64,000 nucleotides of DNA from Histoplasma ohiense (Eukaryota > Ascomycota > Eurotiomycetes > Onygenales > Ajellomycetaceae): positions 7,160,001 to 7,224,000 of the forward strand of contig JAEVHH010000002.1 in the NCBI GenBank assembly GCA_017607445.1, written 5' to 3'. Positions 20,582-31,793 of this stretch are shown here, piece after piece. The notes under the pieces were generated by a model, which was given only the letters and a program-made list of their open reading frames with translations, was not told the origin of the DNA and did no database searches. The position numbers and the translations under genes were made by a program. Within the stretch, counting starts at the first letter, position 1; the number at the start of each line of letters is the position of its first letter.

Positions 20582-22918
20582 ATGCGCGAGAAGCGAAAAA
20601 TTCCTCCCCGTGGTGGAGAATCCGCCGCAAAGAGAAAGCTTTCAGAGGCAGCTCTCAACAGGGACACCACACCGGCGAAGAGAAAAGCATCTGCTACGCC
20701 CACTATCCCCTCGCTGCCGGAGCCTGAGAAGAGGGTCCTCCCCACAAAGATTGAAGATGGAAGCCCGTTGCCTACTCTTACCAAACCGCAGCCGATCACT
20801 CTGTCACCGGAGGAGTATCAGTCCTACGCTGAGAGGTACGCGCCCAATGACTCAGGCTTCCTGTTGAACGTTGCTGGAGTTCAGGTGGAATATTCGTTTA
20901 CTGATTGCTGGCTCTCATTTAGCGCTGTATTGTCTGCTGCTCTGCAAAGGTCAAGGATAAGATGGCTTAATGACTGCATATTTGAGAAATACTGGACCAA
21001 ACCATCCAAAAAGAAATCACAGCCCCAACCACAGCAGAACCCCCCACGAGAATCCATGAGTAAACTGGGACCCTGCAATATCCTTATAGAACCTCATCAC
21101 TTTGAAGCCATGTTATTTACCGTTCGAAACCCGCAAGCCCAACAACCAATCCGATATGCTCCTCCCCAGCGACCAATTGTGCAATACACCCCGCCAAATA
21201 ATTTCTACCAGTACCAACCCCAACCCCAACCCCAACCCCCCGGCCAGCCACGCCAGCCTTACTCTCCAGGTCCCCATACTCCCCCTATTGCTACTGCACT
21301 CCCACCCCAGCAGCTACCTTCGCAGAGCCGCCTTGAACAATCCCACAACAATGCGCCTCCCCCTTCCACCCAATCCATCCGGCAGTCACGACCTGAAGGG
21401 CCGAATCCACCTTCACAGAACCGTATTCGTCAGAACTACCCTGCAAAAAGCGAGCCTATGCAAAACCCTCCTGCCAAGAACCCACCAGAGCAATCCCAAC
21501 CTGTGAAAACGGGCCCGGACCCGGTTATTCATATGTTAGCCACCCGAGCCGCTTCGAATCCAGAGCTGAAGGCGTTAATGAGAATTGTAGCATCAAGCAA
21601 GGCGAACCAGGCGCAGCTGCGCGCCTTCCAAGCGCATATTGACGAGCTTAATGCCATTCTTGCGAGCAGAAGACAAAATGAGAGTCAAAGTGTAGCGGCA
21701 CACCTCAAGCCCGATCAGCAAGGACGACCTTTTACGCCAGGGCCGCCCCAGCCCCCCTCTTCATCATCAACCCCTACTCCGCTAGCACCTGCACAACCAA
21801 CCCCTTCTCATTCTTTTCATTCAAATGACCCAAGCATATCGAATCAAACAGGTCCTGCTCACGCGTCTCCTTCCACTCACTCATCCTACCAAAATCAACC
21901 CCCTGCGCAGTCAATAGGACCTAAAACTTCCCAGCAACCTCCGCCGCATAATACCTACTTCCACCAACATACTCCATCTCAACCTCCAGTCCCCCCAAAA
22001 CCAGACCCAAAGGCCGTTGTATTTGAATTTCTGTCGCCTTCCCCAGCCGGTAACAATTCCAGTCATACAGCCTCTGGAGACAGATATCTTTTCCCAGCAA
22101 ATACCATCCTTGACTATTTCCCAGGAGGTACAACCGTGATTGCATCATTTCTGATCATAAAGAAAATTGATCCTTCGGCTCCGCCGCCAGATTTGTCTGC
22201 CAATAATTTTGGAAAAAGCAAGGCGAAAAAGTCAAAACTCGCCTCCGCAATAGGAACCACACCACCTCCAGATACATCACTGCAGAGCCCTGTCCCCGTA
22301 CCCAAACAAGGAACCGCGGATCCAGCCACCCAGCATTCTCCATCCGAAAAACCGATTTCCACAACCACCACCGGCCCGGAGATACAGGCACCAACGACGA
22401 CAACGGCAACGACAACAACAACAGAGGGAATACCTCCTCCTTCCAAACCAAAGACAAAAGAATATTACCAACCCGTAACTATACGCCTCCACGCGAGCAA
22501 CCCGCGCACCCTCGAGCCCTTAGCTCGGGTCGTCAACCCGCCCGCCGAAGTCCGCAAATACATGAACGATATCATGGACCGCATGGAGCGGGCTGACATC
22601 GAATATCTTGCCTTCCGCCTACCGCACGAGGGGGTACCTCAGACCGGTGCCGCCGCCGCCGCTACTGCCGGTGGCGATGAAGTATTACAAACCGTGGGTG
22701 AACAGCAGCCACGGCAGCAGCAAGCGCGTAGTGCTAGGAGGAAAAGCAAAGGGCGTGGAGAGAAGGCTGTGGATAGTGAGGCGGAAAACGGCGTGGCTGT
22801 AAAGCAGGAGGGCGGCGGTGGCGATGACGATGATGAGGGTAATGTTGAGGATGTGCAGTTTGAGGAGGAGTTGAAGGAGTTTTATGACATGCCGAGTGGC
22901 ATTGCGCCGCTTCGATGA
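20582..22918 (+). CDS. SWC3: SWR1-complex subunit, SWC3-like
   Basis: Probable subunit of the SWR1 remodeller that exchanges H2A.Z into chromatin. Exons are 20582-20835 and 20923-22918, giving 749 residues. The N-terminus is basic (MREKRKIPPRGGESAAKRKL). After the splice the conserved SWC3 block reads ESAVLSAALQRSRIRWL followed by IFEKYWTKPSKKK and later LGPCNILIEPHHFEAMLF. A long Pro/Gln-rich disordered middle (roughly residues 160-500) is followed by a conserved C-terminal region and an acidic tail (GDDDDEGNVEDVQFEEELKE). The 87-bp intron is a multiple of three and contains no stop, so an unspliced message would give a 778-residue form with 29 extra residues inside the conserved block. The spliced form matches the family better. 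The gene name rests on motif memory and is moderately secure. Confidence 0.78.
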   Translation: MREKRKIPPRGGESAAKRKLSEAALNRDTTPAKRKASATPTIPSLPEPEKRVLPTKIEDGSPLPTLTKPQPITLSPEEYQSYAERYAPNDSGFLLNVAGVQVEYSFTDCWLSFSAVLSAALQRSRIRWLNDCIFEKYWTKPSKKKSQPQPQQNPPRESMSKLGPCNILIEPHHFEAMLFTVRNPQAQQPIRYAPPQRPIVQYTPPNNFYQYQPQPQPQPPGQPRQPYSPGPHTPPIATALPPQQLPSQSRLEQSHNNAPPPSTQSIRQSRPEGPNPPSQNRIRQNYPAKSEPMQNPPAKNPPEQSQPVKTGPDPVIHMLATRAASNPELKALMRIVASSKANQAQLRAFQAHIDELNAILASRRQNESQSVAAHLKPDQQGRPFTPGPPQPPSSSSTPTPLAPAQPTPSHSFHSNDPSISNQTGPAHASPSTHSSYQNQPPAQSIGPKTSQQPPPHNTYFHQHTPSQPPVPPKPDPKAVVFEFLSPSPAGNNSSHTASGDRYLFPANTILDYFPGGTTVIASFLIIKKIDPSAPPPDLSANNFGKSKAKKSKLASAIGTTPPPDTSLQSPVPVPKQGTADPATQHSPSEKPISTTTTGPEIQAPTTTTATTTTTEGIPPPSKPKTKEYYQPVTIRLHASNPRTLEPLARVVNPPAEVRKYMNDIMDRMERADIEYLAFRLPHEGVPQTGAAAAATAGGDEVLQTVGEQQPRQQQARSARRKSKGRGEKAVDSEAENGVAVKQEGGGGDDDDEGNVEDVQFEEELKEFYDMPSGIAPLR

Positions 22919-23637
22919 AGAGTTTATCTCCTCTTCTCTCATGGGTGTTGAATATTTAGATATATGATCTACTTACAAGCGTTTCGAAATTGGAGAATAC
23001 TTCTTCCGTTTATTTCCCATTTCTAACTAATTCCTTCATCGGCTCCTTGTTTACGCTATACGTTATGTTTTTGTTTTTGTAATGATGGCCTTGGTTGGGA
23101 TGATAGTCCCAACAGAATATGAATTGTTGTTAAAAGCGGCTGGGTTTGGGGAGCCGGCAGCATCGGTTTATTGAATTGTAGCAAGTGCGTAGAATAGAAC
23201 ACACACAACTTGTCCCCGATCCTTTGTATGAGTCGAGATTTAGAAATCAGTCAAAAAAAAAAAAAAAAAAAAAAAAAATTTTGGAGCAAGCAAAACAGTT
23301 ACAAAAAAAGGAAGAGTAGAGGAGAGGAAAGGTAAGAAATAATTTTCACAGCTCTCGTGTATGGTGAAGACAAAAACGGCCATCCATCGTTAGAAAACCA
23401 TGTGACAAGGAGCAGGGGAGACACGGCAGATGTTTTGGGAAAACAAACTAGACGAGAAGTTGATGATACCCATACGGTGTCGTGAATGATAGATAGTAAA
23501 AAGGATGGATATCTACAATTTTGCTTGCCGGTCCAAACCAACCAAGCACCAAGCACCAAGCACCAAGCACCAAATCACCCAAAACCCCACCGCTCCTCTT
23601 ACTAGCGACAAAACCAAAACCACCAGCTTCAATTTAC
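22919..23637. other. Convergent intergenic region, SWC3-like / RTC5
   Basis: 3' flanks of two convergent genes. It holds an A26 run (23253-23278) and about four tandem copies of the heptamer CAAGCAC (23541-23572). No gene supported. Confidence 0.5.
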
Positions 23638-25900
23638 TCAATGACGGTGGTGACCCGAATAATATGAATCGCCAATAATCCCCGCCATCTCCAGCAAAGC
23701 TCTCCCAGTCTGTGCGTCCAACTCCCCACCACCCACTTTCATATTAATCGCCTGTCGGCGTTCCGCCTCGCGCGCTTCGAAATCCCACTGCGCACGCTGC
23801 AAGGAAATCGCGTCCCGTTTCTCGATGGGGGACCCGGAGCCATCGAGTTGGGTTGCGAGGGAGGTTGAGGGGATGATGCCCCACACTTCAAGATTATAAA
23901 TGGATATGGACTTTGTAATGTTTTGATTGGAGGAAGATAAAGATGCTACCGATGCTGTTAGGGACGTCGAAGATAGCACAGGAGAGATGCCAGGGGGGAG
24001 GAATACGCCTGGGCCGTTGAGGCCGTTGGAGACTATGAAGGTGGCGTTTTCCAGGGCGGAGTCGATGAGGAGGCTGCCGCCACCGGCAGGTTTAGGGTGG
24101 AGATCGCTTCCAAAGGACTTTCGGGATGACGGTGGAATCATGCAGCCGATTGCTATGCCGGTTTTAGTTGAGAAGTGGCTCACTGGCATGTTAGATTTTA
24201 GCGATGAGAAGGATGGCGAGCCTTGGAGCACGGTGTGGACTGGAGACAGCTCAAAGAGACAAGGGAGGGTTGATGGATCAGGAGCTTCGGATGATCGGCG
24301 TGAGGAATATGACGAGGTTTGTTTCCAGGGTTGTGGGAGGTAAGCACCGATCGTGGTCAATTGTTCTTCGCTGGATTCGGAGACCACCGCTCCTCTGACT
24401 AACAGGATTGACGGGGCTTGCCATGTCATGACGTGGTGGGAGAAGGATGTTAAGGATTCACCGTGTTCTGTCGATGAAAAAACTGGGTGGAGGTGAGTGC
24501 GATTGCGGAATATATTTGGTATGTGAACATTGGTTGAAACGAAAAAGGAGAGATGGGATAGTACGGCAGGATTTAGAATACATGAGTTGAAACCTCCAGT
24601 TGAAATGACAGGCGATAAGGGAGGAGAGTGTGGAGGGGTTGAAGGAGGGGTTGGGACGGGCTTGTTCGTCAGGCCATTGGTGGTTTGAGAGTCACGTTTC
24701 CGTGATAGATCGAGATTTTTGCTGAAAAGTAGATGCTCAAACAAGGGAGTTAAGGGGTCAAAAAGATACGGGAGTGACGTCGATACCAGCTTGGAGAACG
24801 ATTTATATCCAATGCCATCGTTTGCTTCTCCAGGGTCTAACGCCGCAAGAATACTGTCCACCTGTTCGTGTACAGCGTCTAGTGAAGGTTTGCTTAATCC
24901 TGTTGTAAACTTTGACACTCTTCCCAGCGGCCGCAGTGGCGCCGTAACAAGAAGTAACGTTAGTAGTCGTCGAAAGGTAGTAAGTGAAATCTTTGACTCG
25001 TAGACGGTTTTATCGATGCGTTGGTCGTGTTTGAATACTTCAATCGCATCAAGAGATTCCAGGGCTGCAATAGCTAGATCGTCATCGTCCTCCTCGTCCT
25101 CATCGTTAACAGGTTGATCCACTAAGAACCCTGTATTATGAGTGGAGGGACTTGCACTTTTAGGATCGGAGGGACCAATCGATTCCAACGAGTCCTCTGT
25201 GGCTTCTTTCAATTGCGTGATAATATCCCTTCGTCCAACATCCGCGAGGCTACCGAAAAGTAGTTTAATCCGATCTTTCTTCCCTCGCTTCAGGACTTTC
25301 CCATATCTCTCAGTAAGCAGCACAACCACTTTTACCATTGACTCGAACGTCAATACTGTTGGTGCCATGGTGTTTTGAAATGGAAATGCGCCAAGATAGG
25401 AGACCATACGGAAGATGACGGGTCCTGCATCGAGTGACCCATCGCTGGTTGTAGCGGCTGCCGAACCCGCACCGTCGGGGATACCCAAAAAATCTGATAA
25501 TATTTCTTCATTCCAATAACGAATGCCATGCTGGTCTAGAGCTCTAGAGAAGAAATTCTCTTTCAGATGGGTCAGTTCTAGCGGTTCGAAGCATTTGGCT
25601 GCGAATCGGTGAGCCAAGCGTTGGTTCAGCTCCTCCACTATAAAAGCGGGTTTCAAAATGTTAATATGCTGTTAACAATGGCCACTCCAGCCATCGCAAA
25701 AATAAAATTGGCAAAAAAAAAAAAAAAAAAAAAAATTAAAAAAATTAAAAAGGAGGGGTGGAAGAAAATGATTGAAAGAAAATCATGAGAATAAGAAACT
25801 AGGAGGCATAGCGAGCAATCACGACTAGCATACAAGGATTGGGAGGCTAACCTGAGGAAGCTCTCTGCTCCGGGTCATCAGTGGAGAGCGCACCACCCAT
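23638..25900 (-). CDS. RTC5: TLDc-domain protein RTC5, probably N-myristoylated
   Basis: Fungal member of the TLDc family; yeast Rtc5 acts at the vacuole on V-ATPase assembly. Coding order: exon 1 25900-25852, exon 2 25637-23638, 682 residues. Exon 1 encodes only MGGALSTDDPEQRASS, and the splice restores the conserved VEELNQRLAHRFAAKCFEPLEL. Met-Gly-Gly-Ala with Ser6 fits an N-myristoylation signal, so missing this 49-bp exon would lose the membrane anchor. The TLDc region occupies roughly residues 370-640 (HPVFSSTEHGESLTSFSHHV, QAPSILLVRG, LEVWGI near the end). The 214-bp intron contains a 23-base poly-T tract on the coding strand. The N-myristoyltransferase gene is the next gene upstream. 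Confidence 0.9.
25713..25735. repeat. A23 homopolymer inside RTC5 intron
   Basis: An uninterrupted A run on the plus strand (T on the RTC5 coding strand), within the single RTC5 intron. Confidence 0.9.
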
Positions 25901-26697
25901 CGTTGGTGGCCAAAGCGTATGAAGTACGACTAGGAATTGAGATCTCTAGTATTTCTCATTGGATTACGGTATGTGGTTTCCATCCAACGAGCAGCACGAA
26001 ATCCGAGGCTAATATTGAGGCGGGACAAAAGCGATAAGATAAGAATTCGCGAAGCGGGACCAAAAGCGTGATAGATTCACACACGCAAGCAACGATACCA
26101 GGAGGGGGACCAATCCACACCGGCCGGGGTTACGAGGACCAAATTTGGGGTACAACGCAAGTCGCTACAGGCGGTCTTCAAAGACATATATATATCTGGT
26201 CGGCCAAGATGAGGCGTTGATGTTCCCAGGCAGGCGGAGGCAAACGGGCCGGACGCCTCGGCTTTGCGTCAGCAGCACGTGACGAAGGGTCGTCAATGCC
26301 GGCAAACTGGGCTTGGCAGAAACGTGGCCCGCTATTTATATCCATGGCGCTGCTAGTGCATAATGGCAGGCGTCTAGAACGCGCAACGTTAGAAGGGGGA
26401 AATATCTTTGTGGAACTTGAATATTGGAAGAATATCATCGGTTTCGCAGGATAGGATAAAGTGTGGAGGACATTTTGAACATTGGTAAAGTTACACATCT
26501 AACAATAATCGGTGCCCGAACCAAACAAGGCTATAATAATCCCCCTCATCCTCTACGGTCTTCAAGTAGTACTCAGTAAAACTAGTCACTAGCCTAGATG
26601 AGGCTTGGGACAGCCAGCCGTTGTCCGTCCTCATGCATTATTCCCGTCTTGCGTCGAGTATCCGTTTTGATAACCTTGTGCCTTAGAAATTTCCAGT
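25901..26697. other. Intergenic, RTC5 promoter and NMT1 3' flank
   Basis: No gene supported. A short weak match to the core of the dispersed element (CCATGGCGCTG near 26341) is present, but without termini or duplication. Confidence 0.45.
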
Positions 26698-28429
26698 TCA
26701 GACGAGGATGACTCCGACCCCACCCCGTTTCCGTTCATCGGGTAAGTTTTTGTCGTTCACTCCTCCAGCGATGGGCGCGGTTCTGTAGTTGAATAGGTAA
26801 TAATGAAGCTGGCCATCTCCAGCACCAAATTTTAGCTGTTCAAGGAAAAGCGGGTTATCGTGCAAAGTTAAAGCGTTCATGACGTCAAAACGTTCCTGGG
26901 AGGCCGGTTGGAATTAAGATCCAAAAAAAAGGGAACAAAATTAAGCAGCGCATCAGATGTGTAAACGTACCTTCTTAGCAAGAATCAAAACGTCATTTAT
27001 AAGCATCAGAAGCCTTTCCTTTAGACCCTTTTCTTTTTCTGCAAATGCAGTTTCTGTCGCGTAGTAATAGAGATAAGCGGCTTTAACGTTCTTGTGCTTT
27101 GAGTTTTGGAGGACACTAGATTCCAGTGAGTAGAAAGCGGCGAAATCCGTAATTCTGTGTGTTCCAGGCTCCTCGGCAACATAGGACCAAACAATTTGTT
27201 CTGCTCCGGGTTTCTCCTTATGTAGCAGCAAGTGATCTACTTCCTTTCGACTGAAGATCTGAGAAAGGTCAAATCGTTTGAGATATCGGTTTAAGAGATC
27301 CTGAACGGCGTCAATATCCTTGCTTTGCATTGGGCGTAGGCCAGGGGTGGACGTGTGGCCTGGTAGGTGATTCCTCGTAACTTGTCGGGACTTGGTTGAG
27401 CCAATCGGAAGCGGTGAGAAGCCAACTTCGTGCAGCTTTAGCCAATCCAACGCACGGTGGTAGTACCGACAAGCACTGACTGGAGTAGGTAGCATGATCC
27501 CAACTGTATATATGGCCTGATAAATGCCATTTAAGTAGCAACGACGTGTGATCTCCTTAATAAGGACTGGCGTCAGTCTCTTTGAGCGAAGTTTTTTATG
27601 TACGCAGAGGAAGTTGATTTCCGTGACTTTTAGTGACTTCCCCCGCACTGCAATTTCTGCAGGGACACCACATATGGATGCGACGAGCTTTCCGGATTTA
27701 GAAGCCCTAACGCCAACATGCCACTCTCTCTTCCACCCGGGAGCCTTGAGTGCCCTAAGAAAGCGTTCAGTATCAAGAACATAACTTCTACCAACTAGTA
27801 TGGCAACAGAAAACAACGAACCAGTTCAGAAATGCAGGCGAGTAATTGAATCTGAACATAGCGCTGCCATCTTCCACGTAATGGTTCGCCAGCAATTCAT
27901 AAAACTCCTTCAGCTCCGCCTCATCATCTATATCCAGTGTAACCCACTCGAATCCGTCAACTAACGGAATAGGCTCCCGAGAAACCTGGTCAAGTTCAAC
28001 TATTTTGATCGGCCCGTCAGGGCTCTCGCTCTCCCTATCATCAAATCTAATTACCGGCTGCGTTTGCCAGAACTTGAAAGACGCCATATCCTTTTGGTTC
28101 TTCGGGTTCACAGATAGACCGGTGAGGAGATCCGAAATGTTCATCTGGCGAAGAGCTTCTGTTGCCTTTTCCTTATCCATTCCAGCAAGCTCGCTTCGTA
28201 GGGCCGGGTTCAGCTCGAGTAGCGATTCCGCCATGCTGGGGGTGAGCTTTGTCGCAGGATTTGCCGCCGCGGGGTCTCCATCGCTTGACTTCTTCTCCCC
28301 TTTCCCAGCCGTCCCGGTAGATGCGTTTGTTGATTGGGAGGTTGTAGGAGTTTCGTTTGGCAATTTCCCCTCTGATTCACCTACGTGCTCCGACTGGTGC
28401 TCCGACTGATTCCCTTCTTGTTCTGACAT
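26698..28429 (-). CDS. NMT1: Glycylpeptide N-tetradecanoyltransferase (N-myristoyltransferase)
   Basis: Transfers myristate from myristoyl-CoA to the N-terminal glycine of target proteins. Coding order: 28429-27822, 27754-26971, 26895-26698; phases fit and give 529 residues. The first 100 residues are a disordered, acidic extension rich in Gln/Ser/Glu. Family signatures follow: FKFWQTQPVIRFD, FRFNYSPAFLNWALKAPGW (restored by splicing), EINFLCVHKKLRSKRLTPVL, the catalytic-core segment around YTVGIMLPTP, YYHRALDWLKLHEVGF, FDVMNALTLHDNPLFLEQLK and KFGAGDGQLHYYLFNY. The C-terminus ends GVGVILV, close to the hydrophobic C-terminus used as catalytic base in this family. It is a well-known antifungal target. 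It lies directly upstream of RTC5, a likely substrate. Confidence 0.96.
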
Positions 28430-28765
28430 GAAGCTTGAGAAGAGAGGGTTTCGGCGAAGAGTTCGTGGGTTAGTGTCGGTTATAAGGTCGCGCAGAATAT
28501 TCGCCCAGCGGTTATTGCATTAAGAATAGCGGTGGTGTCGTAGGAGATGATGTGTATTGAAACTGGATTGTGGGGGAGTACAAATGAGGGGGGTATTGTG
28601 GAATGCTTTCCCACATGCGCTAGGACTTTGTCAGCCGCTAACTAACTAACTTAACTAGTTGAACCTCGGAAGTTTTTTTACTCGTCAAAATACCGACCCT
28701 TCTCCCCACGCTATCCGCTATAGTTTCTCTTTGCCCTAGATTTCTGTGTTGTTCGCACGATGAAA

Positions 28766-28799
<34 letters not shown>

Positions 28800-29239
28800 G
28801 GGATATGAATATTCAAAAGCCCACTCGATATGGCTGTTTTTGGGATAGGGCTATTGAGAAGCTCCCACAATAACATAGATACATACCAGCATATATACCT
28901 TTCAAAGTCAAGGCTCCTGAGATGGGGCTGGCTTCGTCTTAATATACACATTGTATGCCACTGTACGGAGCAAGGATCATTAACGAAGTGTAGAAGCGCA
29001 ACAAGAAGACTTTGTAGGGAAGGAAAACATTGCATCCTGCGCTGCGCCAGAGAGCTCTGATGAAGGCAACATGTACATGTACAAAACTAGGAGGCATAGC
29101 AAATGGGTGAATTATTGAAATATTATCCGCAAGAACGTAAATGAGCAAAAGCAGGTACAGAGAGACCGATAAAAATGTTACATCAGTGATTCTGTTCCCA
29201 CAGACTTTGCTTGTCCCTAAGCATTTCGTTTGGGGGAAT
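28430..29239. other. Intergenic with AAT microsatellite
   Basis: NMT1 promoter region and FPGS 3' flank. It contains about ten AAT units (28766-28795). No gene supported. Confidence 0.5.
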
Positions 29240-31124
29240 TCAATTGCTCGATGTTGTCTCCAAAACTTCCAAAAGCCCCCCAACAAGATGCAAGCTCCCA
29301 GTAACAAGAGCGGAGATTGTGGCCTCACGCACCCCTTCACAATCTTGTTCCCTAGCTTTCCCAATCTCCCTAACAACATCCACAGCCTCTTCAATGGTAG
29401 CTTTTGCCAATACCTCGGTCGACGGCGACAATTCCTTCCAGGCTTGCGCGAGCGCTCGTTGAACCTTCAGAGTCTCGACATCCGATGCGCTTGTGTTTAG
29501 ACTGACGAGATCGGGCCTGTAGCCAGACTGTTTGTACGTAACATTTGTGCAGAAGATGGCATGGGTGAAAGTTAGGTTAGCGGAGGAGAGAGAAAGGGTG
29601 TTGTGGAGGGCGCGGGCGAGGCCGACACTGTCGCGCGTCTGTTGGTTGAAGATGAGGATACGGGGGATGGGGTTTGTTGAGGACGACGATAGAGGTGATG
29701 CTGGTGATTCTGTGGCTCGCGGTTGTTGAGAGACGAACCATTTTCCTGTCGCCTCGATGCTTTCTAGCGTATGGGCACCGTCAATAAACCAGGCAATATT
29801 TTTCTCTAGGCGCATTTCACAGCGGCCGCCTAGTTTAGTTGTTTTTAGGCCACGTTTAAACTTGTCCGGTAAGGGTAAGCTGTTCAAATTAGTGGGTATG
29901 TCTTGAAAACCTCTGGATCTCAGAAAAAACCCAGCAACAGCAACGGCGAGGCTTGCATTTGTATATTGAAATTCTCCTGACAGGCCAAGTCGCAATGCTG
30001 CTTGGTTGTTGGGGGTGAGCTCCGGATATCCAGTTGCGACATGGAGCTCCGCCCCTTTTTCCACCGCGCGTTTTTCCAGTACGGCCCTGGCCTTCTCGAT
30101 CTGCGGAGCCGTGAATGCCGGGACTCCCTCCTTCATAATCCCCGCTTTATGCCAGGCGATTTCTTCAATGGTATTTCCTAACGTAGACTGATGATCAATT
30201 CCTAGGCTCGTTATCCCGGTCACAACTGGCTTGTCAATGACATTCGTCGAGTCGTACTCGCCACCAATGCCACATTCGATAATCGCGGCATCCACGCCCT
30301 CGCACATATATGCGTGGAAGGCCATGAGCGTCAGGTAACGGAAGTAGGAAGGCTTCGACACAGGGTCCGCCGGATCCATTCCACCTGCCTTGGCCGATGC
30401 CTCCAGCCTGTCCCAAATCTCAAAAAAATAATTCGCAAACTGCTGTTCGGAGATGGGCTCATTGTTGATCTGAATACGCTCCCGAATGAAGCGGAGATGC
30501 GGGGATGTGTACAGGCCGACTTTTGAGATCCTTGGCCGTTGGGAATCTGCTAAGCGTGGGGATACGGATGCGGACGGTAGGTATTGGCTCAGAATCGAGG
30601 AGATGAATGCACATGTTGATCCTTTTCCTTTTGTCCCCGCGATATGAATTAGATTCAGTCGGTTTAGTTCGGATGGCTATATTTGATTCAGGCAAATGGG
30701 ATTAATATTTAGCAAGGTAGGCCCGAAATACGTTAACAAATTACATGGCGAAATCAAACTCGTCTCGATTTATACACGAACAATAGCCGTTCCAGGGTAG
30801 TACGGGGATGTATGGAACTGAACATAGAGCGGAGAGGGTTAGCCGCACACCTGATATCCTATCTTCTGGCACCACTTTATCATCTCAGGTATGGCCCGGA
30901 GGTTCATATTCGGGCCTGCTTGTCGGATCGCATTGACAATTGCGAAATTAGATTGAAGAGAATTAAGAGCCGCGATGGCATCCTGGATTGATTCCTATTA
31001 TTACCATTTCTTTCTTTCTTCGTTTTGTTTTCGAGTCATATCAATCGGGGGTTTTATTCCAAGATGCATTATCCCCGCGACGTCCTAAGTAAGGGGAACG
31101 ACAAACCTCATAATTGCGAGCCAT
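29240..31124 (-). CDS. Folylpolyglutamate synthase
   Basis: Adds glutamates to folates, retaining them in the cell and mitochondria. Coding order: exon 1 31124-31107 (18 bp, MARNYE), exon 2 30982-30851, exon 3 30676-29240; 528 residues. The splices rebuild NYE-DAIAALNSLQSNF and GYQ-PSELNRLNLIHIAGTKGKGS, where the P-loop TKGKGST lies at residues 65-71. Further landmarks are YTSPHLRFIRERIQIN (the omega-loop region), GIGGEYDSTNV, TSLGIDHQSTLGNTIEEIAW and FIDGAHTLES. The tiny first exon is supported by the family's conserved N-terminus and by a good donor (GAG-gtttgt). No mitochondrial presequence is visible from this start, so dual targeting would need an upstream start. Confidence 0.94.
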
Positions 31125-31793
31125 TCTCACAAATCTCCTCGTAAATACTCGCGTAGGGAGCTTAACCCTTCGAGAACCGGGATTAAACCACCCTTTGGAG
31201 GGCGTGAGCATTGGTGTTGGATCGGTATCTGGGTTGAGAAAAGTACCTCGTTGAGTGGTGAAGTTTTTCTAGTGAGAGTTGATAAGATAACTACAGACCG
31301 AAAGTGGCTTAGCATTGTCGAAGGCAACCAACCAATGTCAATTCTTCACACATGTATTACTCTGTCCTGCAGGGATAACCAACAAGTAACATCATGTAAC
31401 AAAGCCAGTAGAATTATTATCTAAATAAATTTGAGTTTGATCGCTGACTTTTATGCTGAATGTTGGTGGCAATGGATGGAAACATCAGTTTGAAAAGCAC
31501 AAAACAAGTATACCAAAACAGCAAGAATATAGACCCATCCCTCTAAATTAAAAGATGTAATACAAACTAATTTCACCTCCTCCACAAAGGGGATAGTTGT
31601 TATATGAAACATTGACTGGAATGGATTAAAGGGAGAATAGTGAGAATAGTGCGGGTGCAAAAACGGTCGGCAAGGGGAACAATACATATATACACTGGAC
31701 ATAAATAGGCCATTTCAGAAATCGAAACAAGCTGAGGGGATAATGTATAACGAAAATTATGTATGTGGTTACTTAGCAGGTAAATAATAACTT
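31125..31793. other. Intergenic, FPGS promoter and SAC1 3' flank
   Basis: AT-rich, no repeat or gene recognised. Short frames at 31127-31327 and 31451-31702 have no conserved content. Confidence 0.45.

Noticed and set aside
26341..26365. Possible fifth copy of the small dispersed element
   Set aside because: Only CCATGGCGCTG matches the core; the rest, both termini and any duplication are missing.
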